Shown here in pieces: positions 46,106-59,073 of a stretch of DNA of 64,000 bases. How positions within the stretch are numbered: the first letter of the stretch is position 1; every line of letters starts with the position of its first letter. The position numbers were made by a program, and so were the translations under genes. The DNA comes from Choristoneura fumiferana (Eukaryota > Arthropoda > Insecta > Lepidoptera > Tortricidae): NCBI RefSeq assembly GCF_025370935.1, contig NC_133481.1:4980694-5044693 (forward strand). The letters run 5' to 3'. The notes beneath the pieces were generated by a model, which saw only the letters and a list, made by a program, of their open reading frames with translations, did not search any database and was not told the DNA's origin.

Positions 46106-46593
46106 CTATGAACTAAAAGAATTTCCTTGCTCACCCGCGACCTTACGATAGCTAAGCTTATGCAAAATATGCGTGTTCATGCAGTTCCTCCACCTCCACA
46201 CTGTAAGAACACACACAAATCACACAAACCCATCTATCACCACCACCACCACACTACACTGACGCGTTTCGAACTCAACCAGAGCTCATCTTCAGAGTGA
46301 CACAATCGTACACCATGCTACCAGTTGTTAGACTAACGAACCACAATCACCGTTTTAATTTGTCACTGTAACTCCCCAAGTACCCACATATGTTCTATGA
46401 AACAAAACAAAACTACCCACAAATTAATTAATAATTTTTTTAACCGTCCTTCAAAACTACCTTGATTTTTATTTATTTACTATCAAGGCATGTTTTATTA
46501 ACTACCATTGCTGAAATTAGATCCAAGGGTGAGAAAGAAAATTCTTTTAATTCATTGATATGGACCTCCGCAAAGTAACGCCTGTTTCAATAC
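46106..46593. mobile_element. Compact Penelope-derived element with inverted ends and 11-bp target duplication
   Basis: ATAAAAAGTAT flanks both sides (46095-46105, 46594-46604). The left 425 bp is the outer 3' part of the Penelope copy at 32481-32905, in the same orientation, ending in the last codons of the ORF. It is joined directly to about 65 bp that matches the outer right end at 35090-35152 (GGACCTCCGCAAAGTAACGC). The outer 30 bp of the two ends are imperfect inverted repeats. Confidence 0.85.
46257..46299 (-). ncRNA. Hammerhead-like ribozyme motif, third copy
   Basis: Identical to the motif at 32627-32669 except for the stem II loop (TGGTT instead of TGTTT). All pairing bases are kept, although the element is older. 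Confidence 0.5.
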
Positions 46594-46734
46594 ATAAAAA
46601 GTATATTAAAACGTAATGTAAAATTATTATTTGATTGCATTTAATCTTATTTACTATTTGAATATCTACAGTAAAAATAATGCAAGGCATTGTGGTATTT
46701 TACGAAGGTGGGGGGTGGGGGTCTTAATTCAACA

Positions 46735-46766
46735 ATAGGACGTCTTCCGGCTGATGATGATGATGA
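46735..46766 (+). mobile_element. Scrap of an RTE-like tail
   Basis: AGGACGTCTTCCGGCTGATG followed by ATGATGATGA. Confidence 0.4.
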
Positions 46767-47026
46767 AAAAAAAACCAGCCAGAAAATATTCTATACTTAT
46801 TAAGTTTTGCTGAGATATTATTTTTTTGTTTAATTTTTTGCCTTTTTTATGCTTAATAATTTGCAAACGGATCCGGAAAATGGTCACGGCAAATATACAA
46901 TGTTTCTATCTGAATAGATACGATACGATACGGCACATTATTGATTTAGACGAGATTTCTTTTTATCCCCACTTAAGGAAAGGCAATTTGAAATTTTATC
47001 CTCAGAAATTTATTTTACAATTGTAA

Positions 47027-47167
47027 GGGGCTGTTTCACCATCTATTGATTGGCGTTAACCGACGGTTAAATGTGATGCCATCTCCGTCTATTCGAACAA
47101 AACAAATAGAGACGGCATCACACCTAACCGCCAGTTAACACTAATCAATGGATGGTAAAACAGCCCC
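47027..47167. mobile_element. Harbinger-type MITE, second 141-bp copy
   Basis: TAA on both sides (47024-47026, 47168-47170); ends GGGGCTGTTTCACCATCTAT and its complement. The loop is inverted relative to the copy at 5852. Confidence 0.85.
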
Positions 47168-47170
47168 TAA

Positions 47171-47275
47171 GTGGAGTGGAGTGGATATACACTCATGCAA
47201 AATTAGTACAGCTTTCTAGCACAAACAGCCTCTAAGCTAAATCGTGAACGGATGGACTGATAGACAAATAAAATA
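47171..47275 (+). repeat. Fragment of the GGTTCCGTA repeat family
   Basis: TACAGCTTTCTAGCACAAAC and AGCTAAATCGTGAACGGATG match the 3' half of the family. Confidence 0.5.
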
Positions 47276-47660
47276 GAGAAATAATAAAAGTGACTTTTCA
47301 GTTCAAAGGCCCTGAAAGTTGAAATCACAAAAAAAATGTGGTACCTTGACGTAATAACAAAAACATGCATAGCATATAATGCAAATTTAAGAGTTATTTT
47401 AAGTATGTTTAATTTAATGCAATATGGAATGGCCAATTTTTTTGCAATACGCTCTGCACGAAGACCACTACAAAATAAAGTAACCGAACTTATATTTAAG
47501 TATCTACACATTTTCAAAACATGTGTTATAAAAAGTCATGTACTTTTCATTTTTTTTTTTTTTTTGTTCGTTTTTTTTATTTCCGTTATTTATTTTGTAA
47601 GACTAGGCTGGCAACACTTTATCACTCACTTACTTTACTAACTTCACTTCAATTCAGTCA

Positions 47661-47788
47661 GGGGGCTACTACAAAATTCAAAAATCGAAGTTCGTATCGT
47701 ATTATCCTTGTCACTCTCGTATTAAATAACATTAGTCTCAGCGGGACGGTACGGTACAATACGAACTTCTAATTTTGTAGTAGCCCTC
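47661..47788. mobile_element. CTACTACGAA-type MITE, copy 7, next to the Siwi promoter
   Basis: GGGGGCTACTACAAAATTCA and right end AATTTTGTAGTAGCCCTCC. It ends 15 bp before the first TCAGT initiator candidate of Siwi. Confidence 0.8.
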
Positions 47789-47804
47789 CTATACGTTTTC
47801 GTTC

Positions 47805-47980
47805 AGTCAGTTCATTTCGTACACTTCACTCGATCGCTCATTCATGTCACAATTTTATCTCATTCATTCATTCATTTGTTTTTCTTTCTCCTGCCTGTCC
47901 TGACTGACTACGACGGACGACCGACCACGTTGATCTTCATCACAACAAGTTCATAGGCTTTGCAGAAAGAAATTAAACAG
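47805..47980 (+). promoter_or_regulatory. Siwi: Probable Siwi transcription start and 5' UTR exon
   Basis: Two overlapping arthropod initiator-like TCAGT motifs lie at 47803-47811, with no obvious TATA box. A good splice donor (AACAG|GTAAGC) follows at 47980/47981. A matching acceptor, a long T run ending GACTAG, sits at 48736-48737, seven bases before the Siwi ATG. The simplest model is a non-coding first exon of about 175 bp and a 757-bp 5' UTR intron. The exact start of transcription is inferred; long-read cDNA would settle it. Confidence 0.5.
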
Positions 47981-48744
47981 GTAAGCAAGCAATATAAAAG
48001 AGGCTTTAATTATTTTAACGAATTACTGCGATTTATTTGGTATAGGTATTCTCTTTCGTTTTGGATTCGCTATACCTAGCACAATATTTTTAATCCAAGT
48101 CAAGTTTCTAAAAGGTTGAGCGAGTAGGTAAGGACTTTCTAAACTTAAAATAATGCCAAAGAAATCTATTGAAAAAATTACATTATCATCTTCCTAGTTT
48201 ATTTGTGTACCTACTCCAGTTAATTGCTAAAAAAGAGGACGCGTGATCCGCCATCATTGTTTTCAAACAAACCGTTGGCTCAGCGAAATTTGGTACTGAC
48301 TGGTACTAATGGTATTTTCTGAGTTAAAATGGCATTTTATGTATTCAGATAAAAATTAGCATTGAAAATTTTAACTTATCTACTCTAAATCTGCAGCGTA
48401 ATGTTAATTTTGGAGTCGAATCAGTGAATAAAAATAAAACGTTATATTTCAACAACTTTGATCGTGTTTTAAAATCAGTTAGTGGTGGTTTCCCGTGGGA
48501 AATTGCGAATCACAAACACCGAATCACCACACCGACGAATTGGAGTAGGTATCTTTTATAACATGACTTTCACTCCTCCATTTTGTCACCTTTTTTGCGT
48601 AACTCAAATTACCAACATAACATAACATAATAATAAGTTAAACTACAAGACGAAACAACAAAGTATTAAAAAAAAACCACGCCGCGCGATCAGATCAACT
48701 TTTGATGCTATTTATTTTGTTTTTTTTTTTTGACTAGTCGAAAC

Positions 48745-49042
48745 ATGTCTGAACAACCTCGTGGAAGAGGAAAAGCTAGGGGGCGGGCGGGACGTGGTAG
48801 CCAAGAGGGTGCCGGGCAGCCCCCGCGACGGCCTGGCGAGCAGCCGCAGCAGCCGGGGCCTGCGGGCCCGCGGCCGCAGCCGCCGTCTGCGTGGGGGCCG
48901 CCCGCTGTCGCACCGCCCGTCCGAGCCGGGGTACCCACTCCGACGGCTCAGGCTGGAAGAGCCTCCTACCGAAACACACCTTCCACTCATGAACATCCGG
49001 GTGATGTTGATATACAGCAGCGAATGCAAAAAATTGATTTAG
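48745..49042 (+). CDS. Siwi: Siwi coding exon 1: Arg-Gly and Pro-rich N-terminus
   Basis: Encodes residues 1-99 plus one base. It starts at the first ATG after a polypyrimidine tract and acceptor at 48736-48737. The protein begins MSEQPRGRGKARGRAGRG, a cluster of RG/GR dipeptides typical of Tudor-binding PIWI tails, followed by a Pro/Gln/Gly-rich unstructured stretch. Base composition is strongly GC-rich against AT-rich flanks. The donor is AG|GTAAGT, phase 1. An upstream in-frame TTG is not needed as a start. Confidence 0.92.
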
Positions 49043-52000
49043 GTAAGTAAATAATTATACTATTCTGATTTTGAAACTAGTTTTTGTTTGTAACTTTATG
49101 GGCGTCCTGTCATGTCCTTCCTATAAATACTTATATATGTCTCATTACTGAGTACAGGCCTCTCGGACTGACAAGGACAAATTCCCATATTGATTGCTCG
49201 ATAAGGACAGCGAACTTCATGTTTGGCAATAACTGGTTCTCAGGTGTACAGATTTCTACCAGTGAAAAGCCTGATTTCATTTGTGTTAAATTTATTAGGT
49301 TGTGGCAGTGATTAGTTAGACTGATATAGCCTAAAAGCACTTGATTGTCATGAAGCTCTTTAACAATGAATGTAATTTTGTCTTGGAGAGACTAGACTTG
49401 GAACTACAAGAAGTGTTTTTGTTTTAAGTTGCAACAATATTAAATTGGTCTTGTCGAGTACAGAGATCCCACATATTACAAAATGATACAAACCTTGAGT
49501 AAGTTGTGTAAGGTAGGTAGTGTACAAGGATAGGGAATGTGATTGGGAGTATATTAAACAATAGGTATGCATGACTTCTGATTAGTTTGTTACTTCAGTA
49601 AAGAAAGTTTTCTTCTATATAAAATATTTGGGGCAAAACAGAATAATAAGAGATTGATATAATCATATTGCTGTAAAGTATATTTGTTGCAAGAAAGGAA
49701 AGCCAACAACAACAATTATGTTGTGAAATAAGATTCTGTACAAAAAAATTAGGTACTTTTACCCACCTTATCAACTGTCAAATAACTTGTCCTACTTCAT
49801 GGCCAGGTTAACTACAATTCTCAGATTCCATGCAACAATTAGCAAGTGTAGCTATTTGATGGAGTGAATATAAAGCTAGTTTTTTTTTAATATTCTACAT
49901 TTGTAACAATGATGTAAGTAATCATTGTTTTTCTTCTTTTCCTAAATTACCATCCATGATATTCTGGTGGCTAAGCATTACTATGCAATAATGAAATACA
50001 GTGATAAATAATTGAATGATCTTTTTGCGGATGAGCTCTAAAACAGACATGGTTGTGCATGGTTTTGTGGAGAACGGTAAATCACTGTATTTTAATTACA
50101 ATCACAACGGAAACAGTTTTTTCTTCTAAGTCAACCAACAGCTGAAATGACTGGGTGCTGATATGATATCAGCACATGGGACATGACAACTTAAATACAA
50201 CAATGATAAAAAGTAATATAGACCTACTTTGTATTCCTCTATGTACTATTTTTAATAATTGTATACTTGAAGGAGTCTTTCCAACTGCGCTTAAGCGGGC
50301 TAAAGTTATAGCGGTGCATAAGAAAGGCTGTAAATTAGACACTAATAATTTGATAAAGGCCTAACTAATACTGCAATAAGAGTGTACAATAAATTGGATA
50401 ATAGCATAAGGGGGTGCAGTGATCTGAGAACACGTTAACGAAAACTAAAAGACTATTTTATGACTAGACCCTATTACTCTATTAAAGAATACTATTTTAT
50501 GACTAGACCCTATTACTCTATTAAAGAATACTATGCAAATGCGTTAGACTAAAGTATCTACAGCATATCAAATTTTATTTGTTAATCAATTATTCCATTT
50601 GACATTTCCGTATTTAATTTTCATTGAAATGCTCATTTTATTCATTTATTCTAGATTACTTTTCAACACGAAAATGTATCTCTAATTCAATTTTATTAAT
50701 TCGTTCTTCCTTTTGTTTAATTTGACTTTTAATTAATTGTTATTTTAATGTAATTGAATTGATTTTATTAATGTTTTTCTATCTTTGACATTGTATTTAG
50801 AATCTATTTTCCAATTTCATTCCTAATATAAAATAATGTTGTGTCTTCTAAAACTGTATTTACTGTACTGCATGCGCATTTGAATATGTTTTTAACGCAA
50901 ATAAATGATTGATTGATTGATATCATTACGTTAGTGCTGAGCAAAATACATAATGATCAAGGAGCGGAATTCTCATAGCAAAAATCAAATGTCAAGAGGG
51001 ATTGACTATTGTGTTTTATCGACTATTCCAGTTATAGATTTTTCACATGCTACCGATTTTTAACATTAGGTATTCTGTTACATTTGACCTCTTTGATAAG
51101 CCACTTGCATCTCTTTATTAAAATAATTATGTTACTTCACATTTGATGAGGCTTGAGTTTTCATAAGTATTATTTTATTCGGTTCCCATGTTAACCAAAA
51201 TGGTTAATCGTAAAACAAAAACGTTTAACGAATGGATAAAGTATTACCCTTCTCTTCATTTTAAATGATTCTCTTACTTCTCTTAGTTTATGACAATGTA
51301 GAGAAAATTAATGACAATTCTTTGTTACTACAGACAAGATGACGAAAATATAATTAGTACAATATAGATTTCGATTCTGTTATTTTGAATGAAGGTTAGT
51401 TTATCGTCAGTTGCACTGTTTAACATTTCCGTTTCGGTTTTATGTTTAAATTTTAACAAACACACATGTCTATAAATTTGGTAGCCTATAGTATCCCAGC
51501 CTATAGCTTTTCAATGGATTGGAAGCAATGCTTCCCTTCGAAAAGTTTGCTTTTTTTACACTATAATAAATCTGTTTATAAATATCTTTAATTTCAGTAG
51601 CCTTTAGGCATAGGTCTCCTCCAATGCCTTCCACTGACATCTGTCATTTGCAACCCTTCTCCAGTTTGGACCCAGTCATCTTCCCAATCTTCCCATTTCA
51701 ACTTCGTGTGATTTGTCTTCGAATGTATAGTTTTATCTAAATTTTTAGTGATGAGATATTATTAGGTGATATTCTTTATCATTTTGTAAATGTGTTTTTT
51801 TTTTTGTCATGATGTGTTGCCTGAATCTATTCTATTCTATTCTGATGTGCACAAATTGAAATCACAAAGATTGAAGAGGAAGATAGTATTTAAAAGAGAT
51901 GAATTGAACTCGCAATGGAATTTACTTTAATCATTCAACAATATATCTAACTTAAAGATTTCTTAAAACAAAGGCCAGATCATATCTTTCAATTCAAATA

Positions 52001-55000
52001 TTCAAAAAACAAGAAATGACGATGATCAAGTTAATTCAGTAGTATAATAAAATGATATTCAACTATACTTAATATCTAACAAAATAGAAAGTTGGTGTGA
52101 CTAGTTTATGGGGCCTATCAACATTTTATTGGCCTTTCAAGAATTTGATATTTTTATGGCACTGTTAAGCTTAAGTTGTAAACATTCATTTCTTGAACTT
52201 CATTTTAGCTTAAATTATGGTGGTTAAAGGGACAAACAACTATTTTTCAAAATGCAGAGTTAACCAAGGAGCGGAATTTCTCATAGAAAAATTCAAACGT
52301 CAAAGGAATTGAACATAAGTTTTATTGACTATCGATAAATATTTTAGTAATTAATAAAACAGGAAATAGTAGGTACTTTTAAAATGCGCTTTTTAAGTAA
52401 GTTACAATTCAAATATAAAGAGCTTGAGCTGCTTTAAGTTAACTTTACATTTAGAGCAGTATATCGATGAAGAATCTTCATTGTAAATAAGTAAGGTATG
52501 TTTTTTAATCCATTTGTTAATGGTTTTTCTTTTAGGATTAACCATTTTAATAACACGGGAATGACTAAGAAAAACTCAAGCGATATAAATGTCATAATAT
52601 GTGACGTTGACGCGATTTATTTTATTTTGATATGGAGATGAAAGTCGCTTATCAAAGAGGTCAAATGTTACAAGGCGATAATCAGAAGAGTCGATTCGAT
52701 AACATCGATAGCTGGAATAGTCGATAAAACTTATGTTCAATCTCTTTGATGTTTGATTTTTGCTATGAGAAATTCCGCTCCTTGGAGATAACTTTAGGTT
52801 CATTGATTTATTATCATACATTTTTAGAAATCGTTATTCTTTCCTGTAGTTTGCCTTTGTGACATAAGTATATATATGTCAATGTTTGTCAATTGTGTTT
52901 GTTTATTTATTTTGTACAATAAAGAGTACACAGTACATACATACATACGTACTTTTTATTTAATTTTAAATGTTTCATTCATAAGCGTGTGAAATTTCCG
53001 TCACACGAAAAAATTTACATACCCTTATCCTCTTCAATGCATTTATTTACACCTACTGTACCGCCAACATAGGTATTTTTTATGAATACTGTTTTTAGGG
53101 GCACAAGCCAAGCCGGCTGCGGGAGGTGTAGGTGATGCCAGTGGAGCCAGCGGCCGCGGCTCCCGCCGAGGCGGAGGCCGGGTCCTTCCCGAGCAGCTCA
53201 CTGTTCTCCGCACCCGTCCAGCTGTCTTACAGTCCAAGAAAGGTAATTAAAATCATTAATTAGCGTGGTGCCATAACTCCATACCGGGTTAATGTGGCCG
53301 GAAGGTTAAGTCGGAAGAAGTATAAAAAGTTTTTCCATATTATAATAAAATTATGACATTGCGACCTGCAAGGAATATCACCGTAACTCGCTTTTTGTCA
53401 ATTTCGAGTTACAATCATTATTTTGCGAGAAATAAAATTATCCTTTTTTTTTAGCTCACCTTGTATCTCAACTCCTTTGCGTTTAAAAGTTAGAGCATGG
53501 AAAAATATTGTAAGTAAGGGTGCACTGTTGTAAATAAAATACCAACTTTAGTCAACATAGTCCTTTCAAACTAACTTTGTCGCAATGACATGAAAAAAAA
53601 TTGCTTTAACTCCATATTATATACTGCTCAAAAGAAAAAAAGGGCCACGTGAATTTTATGGGTGAAACGAAAATACTAATAAATATAACTCCTTGGTCTA
53701 AAATTGGTTTAATTAATAAAACATAACACAGTTACTTAAATTTTCATTCAATTAAATGTATTCAATTAAAAACGAAAACACATTTTTGATTTCATTTTAC
53801 CGGTAAAATTCAAGTGGGCCTTATATTATTTTAAGTAGTACCTATACTAACATTGAATACTTACAAAGAGAATTGTATGTCTTGAGTTTCAACACAATTT
53901 TCAAAACGTAATGTTCACCATCGTAAGTCACTAATAAGGAGAAAAGAAAGGAGGAGGAGGGGGAGGGGGGAAAGGGAAATGTAGGTATTTGTGACAAAAC
54001 AATCATAAAATTCTTTTTCACTTCTCATGCTCGTAAAGTTCTTGTTTATGCTGGATCTAGGTAACATAAAATGACTTTGTGTGATCTAGTGCATAAAGTA
54101 AAATCTTCGTCTAATTCTCGTATCATAAATTAGCTGCGACTAATTTGTTTATCGCTATCCCACATGAACTGCAATTTTCTTAGATCAAAACTATACCTAG
54201 ATATCTCTAACTATTTTCATTTATTAAATCGCTTCAGACGTTGCATGATTTAGTAACGAACTAAAGAATATCTTCACATACTCTCTTTATAATATTAGTG
54301 GAATATTTCACTGCATTTCTGCATAGGTGGCTCGTGGGTTGCGCAAATTCCAAGGCTCAAGTTACTAACAGGCGATCAACTTACAATTATTGTTGAATTT
54401 AATTTTTTCTCCTTATCAAATGCGGTTTACTGGGTACTTGTACCTACTGATGGCAATGTTATCGTCCTATAGGAGCTTGAGCATGAGTAAATAACACGAG
54501 CTTTACTGATTTATGTTAAAAATGACTAGTGGGGTATTTCACTTTTACAAGCTTTTATTTAATTTTGGTTCTTAGGCTTTGATTAAATATTAAATTGTTA
54601 ATAGGTAGGTATGTACAGGTACAGTCAAGTGTAAAAATATGAACAAAAATAAGTACCACAGACTCTTATTCCGGGTGTAGTTATTGTACGACCTGGACAA
54701 TGCTCGACCGATTTTGTACGACCTGATAATTCAATCTCATGTCACTTGGAACACGGGTCGAGCTTTATCACCCTGTACCGATAATTTTCAAGGTGCTATG
54801 GGACAACCTGATTTTGTACGACCTAATAATCGGAGCACACTTTTGACAGCAAGCAATCGATTCGCACAATTGATCATGTTTTTCGTGTACACCGAATATT
54901 AATAAATTTAGTAGAAAACTAGCTGTTGCCCGCGGCTTCGCCCCCGTTATACTTTTTCTGTATTTTCTTCTATAAAAACCTTCTCCTGATAGTATCAAAC

Positions 55001-58000
55001 ACAACAAAAAAAGAATTAACGAAATCGGACCAGTCGTTCCCGAGTTTTGCGCTTAGCAACACATTTTACGTTTCATTTTTATTTATATAGATAACTTAAT
55101 TTGGTCCTGGCGCTTCGCCGGCCGCTACCGCAGCACGCTCGGCTCGCGCATTGTGGTCACAATTGGACCTAACACAAATCTATGGTCATTCGATTCGATT
55201 GGATTCCGTATCGAAAATATAAAAAAAAAAACACTCGAAAAAAAACAATCACGATTGGATTCCGATTATAACGACTTACATAACAGGCCGAGCAAAAATT
55301 TGGACACACTAATAATGCACGACCTAATATTGTACGACTTGATAATTCTAATCCAAAATTAGTTCGTATTATCAAGTCGTACAGTGATGGCTAAGCAGTA
55401 TAGGGTCGAGCATTACTGATCCCCTTTATTCCGACGCAATAAGGCCGTAGTAACATATTTTTGAGTGGTTCTAATAGATATACTTATTTTTGCACTTGAC
55501 TACCTACACTGCAAGATAAAGACTGAAGCCAATGTTTGCATGAGAAAGCATTCATCTTCAGACTTAAAAACACTTAGACTTAAAAACAGATAAACAACAA
55601 GATGTACTAACAAGTATACCGCCTTTCTTGATGTAGCTTAGTTGCAATTGCTTGATTAACTTACATTACTGCTCGTGTTAGGAACAGTAAATAAATATGT
55701 ACTTGTCAAAGTTTAAACTTTTATTCTGTTCTGTAAGTAGGCCGCAAAGGGCTTTTTAACATGACACTTTTTTTATACTGCCGCCGGTATAAAAAAAGTC
55801 GTCTATAACTACGTGTAACGCCTTACTACCAATGTACTGATAATTTGCTTCCTGTGTGCGCGCTGTTCTACTATCTACTTGCTCGCCTCATTCCACTTGA
55901 TAGTGACTCGCTACTACAGTCCCTGTGGCACTATTTGCCCAATGAGTGCGAGCGAGACACAAACAATAATTTATGCCTAACCAAGTATTTGGAACCGGTA
56001 CTATAAATACCGATACATAAAAATATAATAGGGTGTTCGGTAAAAAATGGATAAGCTTTGTTCGGGTGGAGCACGCTTAGGACGTTCTATAAACGTGTTT
56101 TAAGTGTCACGTTTTCGAGATATTTATACTTTTGTTTTATCTTGAAAAATGCCACCCTTGTCCAAGTTTTTGACTTTTTTTGTTTGGTTAGTTATTTTTT
56201 ATTGTATTTTTTTTTTTCAATATTGCTAAATAAATGTAACAAATAAATGTACAACAAAGTAACAAAACAAATGTAACAAGTAAGCATCTATGCGACTTTT
56301 AAAAAAATCGTTTTTTGTGTTTTTCCTTTTTGATACCACATTAATATAACTTCGAGCTCCTGCGGTAAAAAAAACACTAACACTTATGAAACAACAGCTT
56401 TAAATAATACTTGTTTAATGGTAATAAAACAAATGTTGTATTACTTTGAAAACTTAAAAAACACGACAGGCGACAAAACAGATTTGATTTCTAGCACGTT
56501 TTCTTAGTGAATATTGATATAAATAAATTAAAAGAATGATGAATCATAAAATAAGTAAAATTAAGTACAAACTTGAAACATGTGTCTGAAGGCTAAAAAA
56601 ATAGTCTTAGATTTTTAGCTAAGTACTGTGCACACTCCATTTACAATCTAATTTTATAAATTATGCATATATTTTTTATATAAATCATTATTACCAAATA
56701 CCAACCAAGTGGTATTAAAAAAAATATTTTTCAAATTTGAAATTGTTTTCTTTTTTACTGGTACTGGTTTAAAGCCCTGGCCCCACACGTTTCTGAACAT
56801 GAATAATATGTATGTATAACAATGTGTTTACGTTTGCATATTTGTAGGTACGTCTGGCGAGCCATTGGACTTGCTGGCCAATTACTTCACGGTCCACTCC
56901 ACGCCCCAGTGGCGCCTGTACCAGTACCACGTCGACGTCGATCCAGAGGAGGATAACACGAGCGTGCGCAAGGCTCTGCTCAGAGTCCATGCCAACACGA
57001 TTGGCGGGTAAGCATGGTGTACTAAGAGTTAAGAGTATTGCTTACATAATTTTATTGTTCTAATCTGCCTTAAATTGCACAACCTACTGAAATCTAGTCC
57101 TCTTCTTTCGGTTCGAAAGGTTTGGTAAGTTTTCTCTATGTACCGGTTTTGACTCATTTATTGTGGTGTTCAGTAAAAGGTCATTGTATTGTAATTTTAG
57201 CGTCCAATCATGGCATATAAGGTATAACACTACTAAAATTATTAATCCATACTAATATTATAAATGCGAAAGTGTGTGTTTGTGTGTATGTTTGTCCGTC
57301 TTTCATCGTCGTGATTTTTGGCATAGAGATAGTTTATTGGCCAGAGAGTGATATAGGCTACTTTTTATCCCGATACAATCCCAAACAGCGCGCGATAACC
57401 GAATTCCACGCGGGCGAAGCCGCGGGCAAATGCTAGTTTTTTTTTTTTTTTTTGTTAAAGTCCAGCCTTATTTTGTTCATATATATACACAATGCAAATG
57501 AAATACATGCATAATTATATAGATATTTTACCACTATACTTGATATTTAATCTCATTTTAGATACATCTTTGATGGATGTGTCTTGTATACTGTCAAAAG
57601 ACTGCACCCTGACCCGCTTGAGCTGTACTCTGACCGTAGAACAGACGAACAGAGAATGAGGCTTCTCATCAAGGTATGTGGCATGTCAAACTGATACATA
57701 AGCACAAATTGTAATTTATTGTGTTTATAATATTTTGAAATGCACCTTTGCAGCTCACTTGTGATGTCAGCCCAGGTGATTATCACTACATACAGATATT
57801 CAATCTGATCATCCGCAAGTGCTTCAGGCTGCTACAGCTTCAGCTCGTCGGCAGGGATTTCTTTGATCCTGATGCGAAGGTACGTGTACAAAATGGATCT
57901 AATCAATTAGTTACACAACTTCTTTCACATACACCAATTGACCTAGTCTCAAACTAAGCAAAGCTTGATGGGGTACTACAATGGATAAACATACTTTTAT

Positions 58001-59024
58001 TTATAGATATAGAGACTTTAATACATATTAAATGTCCAAGACTCAAAGTTAACCTTCATATTTTTCATACAAGTATACCCTGACTGGGGATAGGAGTTGG
58101 GACCTCAAGCTCAAGCAAGTCAGGATCTCTAACCCATAGGCTTTCTGGTCGTCTATGAACTACTTATTATAACAGAAAAAGGCATTTTTTTTTAAACAAG
58201 ATGATGAACAATAACTACTTAATTGTATATGCATTGTATTTTTGAAGAGATTGACAACTTAGGAAATGTATAAAAGCAGGTTACTACTGTATTAACGGCA
58301 AAAAAAATCATATTTGTTTTTTAATTAACATTACTGATCCGTATCAATATCTCATAAGACGACAAACCAACAACTCTTCTAATCTCTCTAATTGGGTCAA
58401 TTAACATACTATGTAGGTCGTTTCTATGGAAATATCTCCTGGATCACTCATTAAAAGTACCATTTAATTAATGGGATACAAATTCACCAAAAGTTAGGGG
58501 TTGTGACTGTTAGAGTTAGACCTTCATGGCTCATCTCTTGAGCATGCTAGAAGTAAATATGAAATAATTTATTTTGCTTTAGACTTGGTAGCAAGTGGTT
58601 TTTGTAAATAGAACTATTATGCAGTGACGTGTATAATTAATTATGTAGAGCTTGTCTAAGCTAAAAAATTTGCTCATGTGCATAAATGCGGTGGTAGGGC
58701 GCGTCATTTCAGATTAGACAAGCTCTAACAAGCTAAGTATGTGATTTCTCCAGGCTGTAAAGTTATCATTTCCAGGTCGATATCCCAGAATATAAGCTCC
58801 AGATATGGCCAGGATATAAAACTACGATCAATCAGTACGAGGATCGTCTCCTCATGGTGACAGAGATCACGCACAAGGTGCTGCGTATGGACACAGTGCT
58901 GCAGATGCTGCAAGAGTACGCGGCCACCAAGGGTGCCAACTTCAAGAAGACCTTCCTCGAGGATGTCGTCGGTATGTTCAATTTTTTTTTTTACGCAAAA
59001 AGTGGGGAGTTATAAGTTTGACCG

Positions 59025-59073
<49 letters not shown>

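Larger units (their letters stand above)
49043..53098 (+). other. Siwi intron 1 (4,056 bp)
   Basis: Contains a LINE remnant (50150-50925), an RTE-like scrap near 51596-51700 on the minus strand, one and a half copies of a long-inverted-repeat element (50958, 52264) and a CATA microsatellite near 52937. No alternative coding exon recognised. Confidence 0.7.
53243..56847 (+). other. Siwi intron 2 (3,605 bp)
   Basis: Holds the CAGTCAAGTG element (54620-55502) with an inserted LINE tail. The rest is AT-rich and unassigned. Confidence 0.7.

Noticed and set aside
48708..49042. Other frames across the GC-rich Siwi exon 1
   Set aside because: Low-complexity Pro/Ala/Arg shadows; the Siwi frame joins correctly to exon 2.
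58753..58775. Alternative upstream acceptor for Siwi exon 6 (CTCCAG)
   Set aside because: Its use would insert residues not seen in PIWI proteins and break the DAK-VDIPEYK junction.
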